64,000 bases of DNA from an uncultured Methanomassiliicoccales archaeon (GTDB lineage Archaea > Thermoplasmatota > Thermoplasmata > Methanomassiliicoccales > Methanomethylophilaceae). The stretch is taken from NCBI GenBank assembly GCA_959597175.1, contig CAUFXM010000008.1:1-64000 (forward strand), given 5' to 3'. The notes under the pieces are model-generated. The model worked only from the letters and a program-made list of their open reading frames with translations. It did no database searches and had not been told where the DNA came from. Of this stretch, positions 54,219 through 62,809 are shown one piece after another (positions within the stretch are counted from its first letter, which is position 1; each line of letters begins with the position of its first letter). Both the position numbers and the translations under genes were made by a program.

Positions 54219-54387
54219 ACAAACCAGGTCTTCGGCGGCACATCCGCCGGGACCCATTCCTGATATCCGAGCAGAGGAAAAGAACGTGATTTCGGGAGGG
54301 ACCTTCTCGACGGACGTCACAGCATATCTAGTCGATGGACACTCCTGCGTACAGCAGGGTGATGTCTGGGTGGTGTCTCCGGCCTGA
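54219..54387 (+). pseudogene. Out-of-frame C-terminal tail of paralogue 3
   Basis: In the frame that ends at 54387 the sequence reads NVISGGTFSTDVTAYLVDGH, close to the end of paralogue 2 (GGTHTTDVTDYLASGY). Joining it to the gene upstream requires a frameshift between about 54190 and 54290. This is decay, a sequencing error or a phase-variable site; no long homopolymer is seen at the join. Confidence 0.6.
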
Positions 54388-54508
54388 TAGTCCGAAGAAT
54401 CCTACGATTCTATTCCAAACATCCGGACGGTCCGATCTGTCCGGAGTCTTCCCACCTTATTCTTAAATCCAGGCACGGGATAACCCGGTTCATTCAGAGG
54501 TTCACGCC

Positions 54509-55045
54509 ATGGCTAAGATTGTTGAGTCCACGGGTGACGATGCCAAAGCGAAGGCAAGGCACGCCAAGATCGCCAAAGAGAAGAAGGACGCCGAGGTGAA
54601 GGCCAGGGAGAAGATTTCCGACGACAAGTGGAAGGCCATCCGCGCGGAGGAGAGGCGCAAGGAGGAGATCAAGAAGCTCCCCAAGGAGGAGCGTGCCGCA
54701 GCCAAGAAGGAGCTCAAGGAGCAGATCAGGCACCGCAAGGAGGTCCAGAAGCAGCAGAAGAAGGAGCTCAAGGAGGCGGAGAAGGCAAAGCGCGAGGCCG
54801 AGAGGGCCGAGGCCCAGGCGAAGGCCGCCGGCGCCGTCGAGCACCAGAAGCAGGAGGTCGAGGAGGCCATCCAGCAGTCCGAGAGGTCCGAGACGGCCGA
54901 GGCCCAGAAGGTCGAGGAGATCGCCGAGCAGGTCCAGGACGCCGTGGAGCCCACCGAGCACCAGGAGGGCGTCCCCGGGGAGATCCCGGCGGAGAACGTC
55001 GACGCCCCCGACGAGGCCGGGAAGGAATCCGAGAAGAAGGAATGA
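54509..55045 (+). CDS. Highly charged coiled-coil protein, function unknown
   Basis: This 178-residue protein is almost entirely Lys, Glu, Ala, Arg and Gln. The first 100 residues are a continuous basic/acidic helix (EERAAAKKELKEQIRHRKEV), followed by an acidic, low-complexity tail (PTEHQEGVPGEIPAENVD). There is no signal or membrane span. It has no recognisable domain. It has its own promoter region (TTATTCTTAAAT) and a clean hairpin after it, so it is an independent gene. Confidence 0.65.
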   Translation: MAKIVESTGDDAKAKARHAKIAKEKKDAEVKAREKISDDKWKAIRAEERRKEEIKKLPKEERAAAKKELKEQIRHRKEVQKQQKKELKEAEKAKREAERAEAQAKAAGAVEHQKQEVEEAIQQSERSETAEAQKVEEIAEQVQDAVEPTEHQEGVPGEIPAENVDAPDEAGKESEKKE

Positions 55046-55063
55046 AGACCCCATCGTGCATCC

Positions 55064-55082
55064 GGGCCCCCTAAGGGGGCCC
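55064..55082 (+). terminator. Palindromic hairpin after the coiled-coil gene
   Basis: GGGCCCCC-TAA-GGGGGCCC is a perfect stem 18 bp after the stop. Confidence 0.65.
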
Positions 55083-55169
55083 GCCAGGCACCCAGACCGG
55101 TGTCCTTTTTAAATATCAAAAGACCGTCCACTCCATGTGGTCAATGGTTCGACGACACCGGAAGAAAGA

Positions 55170-57896
55170 ATGAACTATGCGGCATCCACGGATGTCGATA
55201 GCGTCATCAAAGAATTCAACAGCAGGCTGGAAGGGCACTACAACGAGGAGGTCACCACGTCCCGTATCCAGTACGGGAAGAACGAGGTCACCAACCACAA
55301 CAAGTACGTGGTCCTGAAGAGACTTGCCAGATCCTTCGGAAACATATTCATCATCACGTTGGCTATCATCGACATCCTGTGGATGGTCCTCGAGCCAGAC
55401 ATCATTTACTTCCTCATCCTCACGACGCTGATTCTAGTCAGCGGTACCGTCACATTCATCCAGGAGACCCGCAGCTCGAAAGCGGCGGCTCAATTGGTGA
55501 GCATGGTGACGACCATCATCACAGTCCGCCGCGAGGGGGCCGAGATAGAGATCGACTCCAAGGAGCTCGTGGTGGGTGACATCATCATCCTGGACACCGG
55601 GGACATGATCCCCGCCGATGTCAGGATCATCAAATCCAACCATCTCAAGGTCGACCAATCCGCCCTGACGGGGGAGTCGGGCGGAGTGACCAAGTATCCC
55701 GATCCCACAGACGCCGACGACATCCTCGCCTGCAACAACATGGCATTCATGGGCACGAACGTCGTCGGAGGTTCCGCCGAGGCCATCGTCGTCGCGGTCG
55801 GAGATGACACGATTTTCGGCTCCATGGCCGAGAAGCTCACACGCAAGAAGCCGTCAACGACCTACGACAAGGGTACCAAGTCCATCGTCAACGTCCTCCT
55901 CAGGATCATGTACTGCATGGTCCCGCCGGTGTTCCTCATCATGGTCGTCAAGAACTACATGACCTACGGGGAGTTCACCGTCGACGGGATCCTGAGCGCC
56001 GTGGTGTTCGCCCTGACATTGGCCATCGGACTGATGCCGGAGATGCTGGCGACCATCGTCTCCGCAAACCTGGCCAAGGGATCCATCGACATGTCGAAGA
56101 AGAAGGTCATCGTCAAGGACGTGACCGCCATCCAGAACTTCGGCGCCATGGATGTGCTGTGCTCCGACAAGACCGGTACGCTCACGCAGAACCGCATCTC
56201 CGTCGAGTCCTGCAATGACATCTACGGTAACCCGAGCCACTCCGTGGAGCTGCTGTCATGCCTCAACGCCCACAACCTGAAATCCGCCACGAACCAGATC
56301 GACTGGGCCCTCGACGAGTACGCCGAGGAGGAGGACGGACTCCTCGAGGAGGTCGAGCAGTACGAGTACATCGGCGATGTCCCGTTCGACTTCGTCAGGA
56401 GGAGGGCAACCGTCATCGTCAAGCAGGACGAGGACGTCAACATCATGATCTCCAAGGGTGCCATGCCCGAGATCCTCTCCATCTCCACCGGGTACCTCGA
56501 CCAGAACAGGGACATCCAGCCCCTCGACGAGAAGACCGTCAACGACATGATGGGACTGGTCGAATGGTACAGCATGAAAGGGATGCGCGTGCTGGGAATC
56601 ACGCACAAGTACATCCCGTCAGGGAAGACCGAGTTCTCCGATGCGGACGAGACAGACCTCATCATCGCCGGATTCCTCGTCTTCACTGACCCCGTCAAGC
56701 CCACCGCCAGGCAGGCGATCGACGACATGAACGAGTACGGGATCGCCGTCAAGGTCCTCACAGGGGACAATGAGTACGTGTCGAGGCACGTCTGCGAGCA
56801 GATCGGCATCCCCACCGAGAACATCCTCGTGGGCCCGCAGATCGACGACATGTCCGACGAGGAGCTCAACGCCGCCGTCGAGACCACGAGCATCTTCGCC
56901 CGCCTGAGCCCAGATGACAAATCTAGGGTCGTCCAGGCCCTCAGGGCCAACGGGCACACCGTCGGAGTCATGGGGGACGGGATCAACGACGTCGTCGCCA
57001 TGAAGAACGCCGACGTGAGCATCTCCGTGGACACGGGGACCGACATCGCCAAGGAGACGGCCAGCATGATCCTCCTGGAGAAGGACCTGGGCGTGCTGAA
57101 GACCGGTGCCATCGAGGGAAGGAAGGTCTACGTCAACTCGATCAAGTACGTGAAGATGATCGGTTCGATCAACTTCGGATACATGTTCTCGTTGATCCTC
57201 GGTTCCCTGTTCTTCAACTTCGAGCCGATGGGCGGGATAATGATCCTGATCTTCAACCTGATCAACGACTTCGCCTGCATCTTCATCATCTGGGACAAGG
57301 TCGAGGACGAGTTCGTCAAGGAACCGCGGAAATGGGATGCGAAGAACCTGACCACCGTGATGTATCGGTACGGACCGATGTGCGTGGTCACCGATCTGAT
57401 GTCATGGGCATTCTTCATATGGGGGGTGCTCCCCACCGTGGCCGTGTCCCTTTCCGCAGGTACAATCGCGGACCTAGGTGCCCTCGGCTACGATCTCTCC
57501 GGAGTCACCAACGCCTCCGAACTGGTCCTCAGCGGAGCGCCTCTCGGGGACTTCGACGAGCTGATCCCGTACATGGTGCTGTTCCAGTCCCTCTGGGTCA
57601 TCGAGCAGTACTGGATGCAGGTCTGGGCCATCCACATCGTCAGGTCCAACAAGCTGCCGTTCTTCCAGTCCTGGTCCGCCAAGCCGCTGGTCGTCACGAC
57701 CATCGTCGCGCTGTGCATCGGGACCCTGCTCCCGTTCAGCGGTCCCCTGTGGGAGGCCATCTCCGGCTGCACCGACATCATCGGCGTGCCGCTGTGGGCC
57801 CTTCTGTGGATGCCGTTCATCGCGTGCGTGTACTTCTTCGGCTCGCACGCGATCAAGAGGCATGTCCTGAAGAAGTACGGCTACTTCGCCTGTTGA
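55170..57896 (+). CDS. MgtA-type P-type ATPase (magnesium transport)
   Basis: This protein of about 908 residues is a P3B-like (MgtA) P-type ATPase. The phosphorylation motif is CSDKTGTLTQ, the TGES loop is DQSALTGESGG, and MGDGINDVVAMKNADV is the hinge. The membrane motif LAIGLMPEMLATIVSANLAKG is that of magnesium ATPases (GLTPEMLP in MgtA). About ten membrane spans are visible. It probably imports Mg2+, though the substrate is inferred. I chose ATG 55170; GTG 55137 in frame is an alternative, 22 bp after a TTTTAAATA TATA box. Confidence 0.9.
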   Translation: MNYAASTDVDSVIKEFNSRLEGHYNEEVTTSRIQYGKNEVTNHNKYVVLKRLARSFGNIFIITLAIIDILWMVLEPDIIYFLILTTLILVSGTVTFIQETRSSKAAAQLVSMVTTIITVRREGAEIEIDSKELVVGDIIILDTGDMIPADVRIIKSNHLKVDQSALTGESGGVTKYPDPTDADDILACNNMAFMGTNVVGGSAEAIVVAVGDDTIFGSMAEKLTRKKPSTTYDKGTKSIVNVLLRIMYCMVPPVFLIMVVKNYMTYGEFTVDGILSAVVFALTLAIGLMPEMLATIVSANLAKGSIDMSKKKVIVKDVTAIQNFGAMDVLCSDKTGTLTQNRISVESCNDIYGNPSHSVELLSCLNAHNLKSATNQIDWALDEYAEEEDGLLEEVEQYEYIGDVPFDFVRRRATVIVKQDEDVNIMISKGAMPEILSISTGYLDQNRDIQPLDEKTVNDMMGLVEWYSMKGMRVLGITHKYIPSGKTEFSDADETDLIIAGFLVFTDPVKPTARQAIDDMNEYGIAVKVLTGDNEYVSRHVCEQIGIPTENILVGPQIDDMSDEELNAAVETTSIFARLSPDDKSRVVQALRANGHTVGVMGDGINDVVAMKNADVSISVDTGTDIAKETASMILLEKDLGVLKTGAIEGRKVYVNSIKYVKMIGSINFGYMFSLILGSLFFNFEPMGGIMILIFNLINDFACIFIIWDKVEDEFVKEPRKWDAKNLTTVMYRYGPMCVVTDLMSWAFFIWGVLPTVAVSLSAGTIADLGALGYDLSGVTNASELVLSGAPLGDFDELIPYMVLFQSLWVIEQYWMQVWAIHIVRSNKLPFFQSWSAKPLVVTTIVALCIGTLLPFSGPLWEAISGCTDIIGVPLWALLWMPFIACVYFFGSHAIKRHVLKKYGYFAC

Positions 57897-57906
57897 GAAA
57901 CATCTT

Positions 57907-57930
57907 ACCGGGCTCCGGCCCGGTTCTTTT
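57907..57930 (+). terminator. Hairpin with T-tail after the P-type ATPase
   Basis: ACCGGGC-TCCG-GCCCGGT (57907-57924) is followed by TCTTTT. This is a convincing intrinsic-type terminator. Confidence 0.7.
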
Positions 57931-58232
57931 CCAATCAACTCAGCCGAGGCTGACAGACGCCCGTCGGTTGCCGCACGCGTTCATTGGAGAGGACATCGGA
58001 GGCATCTCCCAGCGGTTGGAATCCCGGGGTCCCGGCAATCGGAGGGACCCGTCGGGAAGGCCGGGGGAACAGGGATGCGAAGCACATCCGTGCGTCCGAC
58101 GATGTCCGGACATGGTCCATCCGTGTCTATCCGATGATGATCGAAGTAGATTATTGTACATCAATTCCGAAAACACATGGTCGGTTCAATGGAAACGTAT
58201 GATTTATCGAATCAATTGTTCAGAGCCCTATG
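57931..58232. other. Intergenic, nothing recognised
   Basis: This region lies between the ATPase terminator and the leu promoter. It becomes AT-rich toward the right. No protein-like frame, RNA gene or repeat was seen. Confidence 0.5.
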
Positions 58233-58241
58233 TTTTTATAG
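58233..58241 (+). promoter_or_regulatory. TATA box of the leu operon
   Basis: TTTTTATAG lies 40 bp before the leader-peptide start (58281) and 120 bp before leuA. Transcription would begin at about 58262-58266, so the leader peptide lies in the mRNA. Confidence 0.5.
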
Positions 58242-58280
58242 AAAAAGAAGTTACGGTAGGTTGCCGTCAGAGGTCAACAC

Positions 58281-58325
58281 ATGATCTGCAACGCATTCAT
58301 TGGACTACTTATCCTTCTTGAGTAA
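58281..58325 (+). CDS. Putative Leu/Ile-rich leader peptide of the leu operon
   Basis: A 14-codon frame with ATG, stop TAA and a Shine-Dalgarno GAGGT (58270-58274, 6 bp before the ATG) encodes MICNAFIGLLILLE. Seven of 14 residues are Leu or Ile, including L-L-I-L-L in five consecutive codons. The Leu codons are CTA and CTT, whereas leuA uses mostly CTG and CTC. leuA begins 35 bp later and uses the same GAGGT site. Such peptides control leu operons in bacteria by ribosome stalling. I know of no established example in archaea, and no clear terminator stem is seen before leuA. Confidence 0.5.
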   Translation: MICNAFIGLLILLE

Positions 58326-58360
58326 ATCCAGTGGAAGCTAGGACGGTTTGAGGTGTTTAT

Positions 58361-59947
58361 ATGGAATCTACCCAAACCAGTGGGAACGCTAATCTGAGAG
58401 ACATGTTGGCAGTCAGCCCCTACAACCAGCTAGCGCTCAAGCCCCTTCCCCACAGGGACAGGATCCAGATCTTCGACACGACCCTGAGGGACGGTGAGCA
58501 GGCCCCCGGCATCGCCCTGAGCTCGGACGACAAGGTGCGCATAGCCATGGCACTCGACGACCTCGGGGTGGACATCATGGAGGCCGGGTTCGCCGCCTCC
58601 TCCGAGATCGAGAAGGACACCCTCAGGAAGATCCGCGATGCCGGCACGGAGTGCACCCTGTGCAGTCTGTCCAGGAGCGTCAAGGGGGACGTCGACGCCG
58701 TGATCGACTGCGACCTCGACTACATCCACACGTTCATCGCCACCAGCGATCTCCATATGAAGTACAAGCTGAAGATGACGCCCGATCAGGTGGTGGAGAA
58801 GGCCGTGGACACGATCCAGTACGCCAGGGACCATGGTCTGAGGGTGATGTTCTCCTGCGAGGACGCCACCAGGACCGACCTGGATTTCATGAAGAGGATC
58901 TGCGTCGCGGCCCAGGATGCCGGGGCGGAGTCCATCAACCTGCCGGACACGGTCGGCGTCATCATCCCGCAGGGGATGGCCCACATCATCAGCGAGATGC
59001 ACAAGGTCCTGAAGGTCCCGATCTCCATGCACTGCCACAACGACATGGGTCTCGCCGTCGCGAACACGCTCGCAGGGGTCGAGGCCGGGGCAGAGATATG
59101 CCAGGTCACCGTGAACGGCATCGGCGAGAGGACCGGCAACGCCGCGCTCGAGGAGGTCGCCATCAACCTGTTCGCCAACTACGGCGCCGAGACCGTGAAC
59201 CTGTCCAAACTGGGCCAGGTGTCGAAGATGGTCGAGAGGATCACAGGATTCCCGATAGCGTACAACAAGGCGATCGTGGGGAGGAACGCCTTCGCCCACG
59301 AGTCCGGGATCCATGTGCACGGGGTCATGGCCAACAGCCTGACGTACGAGCCGTTCAAGCCCGAGCTGGTCGGGGTCGAGAGGCACATCGTCATCGGCAA
59401 GCATTCCGGAGAGCACTCCGTCCGCGGAAGGTTGGAGGCGCTCAACGTCAAGTTCCCCGAGGAGCACATGCCGGAGCTCATGAGCGCCATCAAGGAGATC
59501 GCCGTCGGAGGCAAGGAGATCGACGATGCCGAGCTGGTCGCGATCGCCGACAACGTGCTGTGGAAGAAGGAGACCAAGATCCAGACGGCGGTCCTCGACG
59601 GAATAGCGGTGATCACCGGAAAGAGCGTGACCTCCACCGCCACCGTCACGATATCCATCAACGGCGAGAAGAGGGTCAAGTCCGAGATCGGGGTCGGACC
59701 CGTGGACGCCGCGCTGAAGGCCATCAGCGAGGCCGTCAACGACAACATCACGCTGGAGGAGTACAAGCTCGCAGCCGTCACCGGAGGCAGCGACTCCATC
59801 TGCGAGGCCACGGTGATGGTCAAGAACGTTCAGAACGACGGCAACCTGTCCGTCGGAAAGGCAGTGGGCCTGGATGTCGTGCAGACGTCCGTGGATGCCA
59901 TGATGGCCGCCATAAACAGGGATTTCGCCAGACAGAAGAGTGAGTGA
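58361..59947 (+). CDS. leuA: 2-isopropylmalate synthase / citramalate synthase family
   Basis: This 528-residue LeuA-family enzyme begins the branch to leucine (2-oxoisovalerate plus acetyl-CoA), or isoleucine if it acts as citramalate synthase. The catalytic DTTLRDGEQAPG, HCHNDMGLAVANTL, NGIGERTGNAALEE and AHESGIHVHG motifs are complete. The C-terminal LeuA dimer/regulatory domain (TATVTISINGEKRVKSEIG) is present, so it is probably feedback inhibited. Isopropylmalate and citramalate synthase cannot be told apart from sequence here. The Shine-Dalgarno GAGGTG is 5 bp before ATG 58361. Confidence 0.93.
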   Translation: MESTQTSGNANLRDMLAVSPYNQLALKPLPHRDRIQIFDTTLRDGEQAPGIALSSDDKVRIAMALDDLGVDIMEAGFAASSEIEKDTLRKIRDAGTECTLCSLSRSVKGDVDAVIDCDLDYIHTFIATSDLHMKYKLKMTPDQVVEKAVDTIQYARDHGLRVMFSCEDATRTDLDFMKRICVAAQDAGAESINLPDTVGVIIPQGMAHIISEMHKVLKVPISMHCHNDMGLAVANTLAGVEAGAEICQVTVNGIGERTGNAALEEVAINLFANYGAETVNLSKLGQVSKMVERITGFPIAYNKAIVGRNAFAHESGIHVHGVMANSLTYEPFKPELVGVERHIVIGKHSGEHSVRGRLEALNVKFPEEHMPELMSAIKEIAVGGKEIDDAELVAIADNVLWKKETKIQTAVLDGIAVITGKSVTSTATVTISINGEKRVKSEIGVGPVDAALKAISEAVNDNITLEEYKLAAVTGGSDSICEATVMVKNVQNDGNLSVGKAVGLDVVQTSVDAMMAAINRDFARQKSE

Positions 59948-59948
59948 T

Positions 59949-61205
59949 ATGGGCAAAACGATAGCAGAGAAGATCCTCTCGGAGAAATCAGGGACAGACG
60001 CTCGCGCCGGACAGATCGTCATGGCAAACGTGGACTACGTCATGGTCAACGACGTCACCGGACCGATCGCGTTCCGCGAGTACTCCAAGCTCGGAACCGA
60101 CAAGATGTACAAGGACCGCATGGTCCTGATCCCGGACCACTACGTCCCCGCGAAGGACGTGGCATCCGCCGAGCAGGCCAAGGAGATGAGGGAGTTCGCC
60201 CATGCCCACGACCTTCCCAACTACTTCGAGATCGGGAAGAGCGGGGTGTGCCACCAGCTGATGGTGGAGGAGGGCTTCGCGGCCCCCGGAAGGCTCATCG
60301 TCGGAGCCGATTCCCACACATGCACCTACGGCGGGATCAACGCCTTCTCCACCGGCATCGGTTCGACGGAGGCGGCTGCGGCCTTCTCCACTGGGAAGCT
60401 GTGGTTCAAGGTCCCGGAGACCATCAAGGTCGTCGTCAAGGGGAAGTTCAGGAAGTATGTCGGCGGGAAGGACCTGATCCTCAGGATCATCACCGATATA
60501 GGCGTGGACGGTGCGAACTACAAGGCGTTCGAGTTCCACGGCGATGTGCGCAACATCCCGGTGGCGGACAGGCTGGCCATCTCCAACATGGCCATCGAGG
60601 CCGGCGGCAAGGCGGGGATCTTCCCGTGCGACGACCTCACCCGCGAGTACATAAAGGACATGGTCCGCGGCGAGTACACGCCCGTGGAGGCCGACCCCGA
60701 TGCGGAGTACTGCCGCGTCCTGGAGTACGACCTGGACGAGCTCGAGCCCTTCGTGTCGTACCCGCACCTTCCCAGCAACGGACGCCCGGTCAGGGAGGCC
60801 GACGTCAGAATCGACCAGGCGTACCTCGGGAGCTGCACCAACGGCAGGATCGAGGACATGAGGATCGGGGCCGAGATAGTCAAGGGAAGGAAGGTCGCAC
60901 CCGGTGTCAGGTTCCTGGTGGTCCCCGCCTCCCAGAAGGTCTACAGGCAGATGGTGGAGGAGGGTCTGATGCAGATCTTCCTCGACGCCGGCGCCTTCAT
61001 CTCCGGACCCACATGCGGCGCGTGCCTCGGAGGGTACATGGGTATCCTCGCCGCCGGTGAGAAGGCGGTGTCCTCAACCAACAGGAACTTCATCGGAAGG
61101 ATGGGGGACAAGGCCTCGGAGGTCTATCTCGCCGGGCCAGCCGTCGTGGCGGCCTCGGCCATCGCGGGCAGGATCGTCACACCCGACCAGCTGGAGGGGA
61201 ACTGA
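59949..61205 (+). CDS. leuC: 3-isopropylmalate dehydratase large subunit
   Basis: This 418-residue aconitase-type subunit binds the 4Fe-4S cluster with cysteines in YLGSCTNGRIED and SGPTCGACLGG. Substrate motifs GADSHTCTYGGINAFSTGIGS are complete. It isomerises 2- to 3-isopropylmalate together with LeuD. In methanogens the same pair can serve citramalate. The start is ATG 59949, 1 bp after the leuA stop. It is followed without a gap by leuD. Confidence 0.96.
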   Translation: MGKTIAEKILSEKSGTDARAGQIVMANVDYVMVNDVTGPIAFREYSKLGTDKMYKDRMVLIPDHYVPAKDVASAEQAKEMREFAHAHDLPNYFEIGKSGVCHQLMVEEGFAAPGRLIVGADSHTCTYGGINAFSTGIGSTEAAAAFSTGKLWFKVPETIKVVVKGKFRKYVGGKDLILRIITDIGVDGANYKAFEFHGDVRNIPVADRLAISNMAIEAGGKAGIFPCDDLTREYIKDMVRGEYTPVEADPDAEYCRVLEYDLDELEPFVSYPHLPSNGRPVREADVRIDQAYLGSCTNGRIEDMRIGAEIVKGRKVAPGVRFLVVPASQKVYRQMVEEGLMQIFLDAGAFISGPTCGACLGGYMGILAAGEKAVSSTNRNFIGRMGDKASEVYLAGPAVVAASAIAGRIVTPDQLEGN

Positions 61206-61685
61206 ATGGACAAGATAAAGGGAAAGGTGTGGGTGTTCGGCGACAACGTCGATACCGACCAGATCATACCGGCCGAGAGGCTGGTGGCGGCGAACCTCGA
61301 CCACCTGAACGACTACATATTCGAGAAGGTCAGGCCGGGGTTCGCGCAGCAGGTCTAGAAGGGGGACATCCTGGTGGCAGGAAGGAACTTCGGATGCGGG
61401 TCTTCCAGGGAGCACGCCCCGCTCTCGCTGATCGAGGCCGGGTTCTCATGCATCATCGCGGAGTCGTTCGCGCGCATCTTCTACAGGAACTCCATGAACA
61501 TCGGCCTCCTCCTGGTGGAGTGCAAGGTCGATGCCAGGGAGGGCGAGACCATCGAGGTCGACCCCGACAACGGCAAGGTCATCGCCGAGGGCAAGGAGTA
61601 CTCCTTCCCGGAGTACCCGCCGTTCATCTCCGAGCTGGTCAAGGCCGGCGGTCTGATGAACCTCATCAGGGAGGGCAGGTTCTGA
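61206..61685 (+). CDS. leuD: 3-isopropylmalate dehydratase small subunit with in-frame TAG
   Basis: Read from ATG 61206 to TGA 61685 this is a 159-residue LeuD with the usual beginning GKVWVFGDNVDTDQIIPAER and the signature AGRNFGCGSSREHAPLS. Codon 51 is TAG (61356-61358), between FAQQV and KGDILVAG. Relatives have an ordinary residue there, usually Lys or Glu. Everything on both sides is intact. An AAG or GAG codon is one base from TAG. If UAG is read as pyrrolysine the protein is full length. If not, it ends at 50 residues. The start follows leuC directly and the stop overlaps leuB (TGATG), so the gene is in an active operon. Confidence 0.9.
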
Positions 61686-62809
61686 TGAAGCATCTCGCCA
61701 TAATCCCCGGTGACGGTATCGGGAAGGAGGTCATCGCCGCAGGGATGGATGTCCTGGACGCGGTGTCCGAGATCTCGTCCTTCCAGTACGACCCGGAGTT
61801 CTTCGACATCGGTTCTGACCGCTATCTGAGGACGGGCGAGCTCCTCACCGACGAGGACGTCGCCGCCCTGAAGAGGAAGGACGCCATCTACTTCGGCGCC
61901 ATCGGCGACCCCAGGGTGGCGCCCGGGGTCCTTGAGCAGGGCATCCTGCTGAAGATGAGGGCCGTGTTCGACCAGTACATCAACCTCCGTCCGGTGACAT
62001 CCTGGTTCCCCCTGGTCCCCTTGAAGAGGGAGGTCCCCTTCGACATCCACTTCCTGAGGGAGAACACCGAGGACTTCTATATGGGCGCCAACGGGTTCTT
62101 CGGACCCGGCAACGGCGGGTCCAAGGCCCATGTGCATGTGGACAGGGAGCTCTACAGCCTGGACATAGACCTTGATGCGAGATCCACCAACAACGACGAC
62201 TTCGCCTTCGAGATCGGGCTCCTGTCCAGGACCGCGGTCACCAGGTTCGCGGACTACTGCTGCAGGTACGCCCTCAAGAGGGGCGACTCCAAGGTGACCC
62301 TCGTCGACAAGGCGAACGTCATCACCAAGAACTACGGGATGCAGAGGCAGATCTTCCAGGAGAAGACCGAGGAGTACGGTCTGGACCTGGAGTTCATGTT
62401 CGTCGACGCCATGGCGATGGCAATGATCGTCAGGCCGGAGACCTTCGGCACCGTAGCCGTCCCCAACCTGTTCGGGGACATCCTCACGGACCTGGGCGCG
62501 CAGCTCCAGGGAGGTCTGGGGATGGGAGGCAGCGGGAACATCAACCCCGAGGGGGTCAGCATGTTCGAGCCCATCCACGGCTCCGCTCCGGACATCGCCG
62601 GAAGGGGCATCGCGAACCCGATCGCCGCCGTCCTCGCGGCCCAGATGCTCCTGGAGGAGCAGGGGTATCAGGCAGAGGGCAGGATGCTCCATGACGCCGT
62701 CAGGAACAGCCTGGACACCGGCAAGACCACTCCGGACCTGGGCGGGAACCTCTCCACCTCCGAGGTGGGGAAGGCCATCGCTGAGTACGTCCGCTCCCAG
62801 AAGCGCTGA
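61685..62809 (+). CDS. leuB: 3-isopropylmalate dehydrogenase
   Basis: This 374-residue NAD-dependent decarboxylating dehydrogenase has IPGDGIGKEV at the N-terminus, LRENTEDFYMG, DKANVITKNYG and the metal-binding DAMAMAMIVRPE, then NLFGDILTDLGAQLQGGLGM and the NAD region HGSAPDIAGRGIANP. It oxidises 3-isopropylmalate to 2-oxoisocaproate. Methanogen relatives also take methylmalate or homoisocitrate. The start ATG overlaps the leuD stop, and it closes the four-gene leuACDB operon. Confidence 0.95.
   Translation: MKHLAIIPGDGIGKEVIAAGMDVLDAVSEISSFQYDPEFFDIGSDRYLRTGELLTDEDVAALKRKDAIYFGAIGDPRVAPGVLEQGILLKMRAVFDQYINLRPVTSWFPLVPLKREVPFDIHFLRENTEDFYMGANGFFGPGNGGSKAHVHVDRELYSLDIDLDARSTNNDDFAFEIGLLSRTAVTRFADYCCRYALKRGDSKVTLVDKANVITKNYGMQRQIFQEKTEEYGLDLEFMFVDAMAMAMIVRPETFGTVAVPNLFGDILTDLGAQLQGGLGMGGSGNINPEGVSMFEPIHGSAPDIAGRGIANPIAAVLAAQMLLEEQGYQAEGRMLHDAVRNSLDTGKTTPDLGGNLSTSEVGKAIAEYVRSQKR

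Noticed and set aside
57984..58202. A short coding frame before the leu operon
   Set aside because: Low-complexity composition, no ribosome site and no recognisable family.
58325..58360. A classical rho-independent attenuator between the leader peptide and leuA
   Set aside because: The 35-bp gap has no strong GC stem followed by T residues; if the leader acts, it more likely controls translation or a weak alternative pairing.
61374..61685. A separate 103-residue protein starting inside leuD
   Set aside because: It is only the part of leuD after the TAG codon; the first half is intact and in the same frame, so one gene with an amber codon is the better reading.
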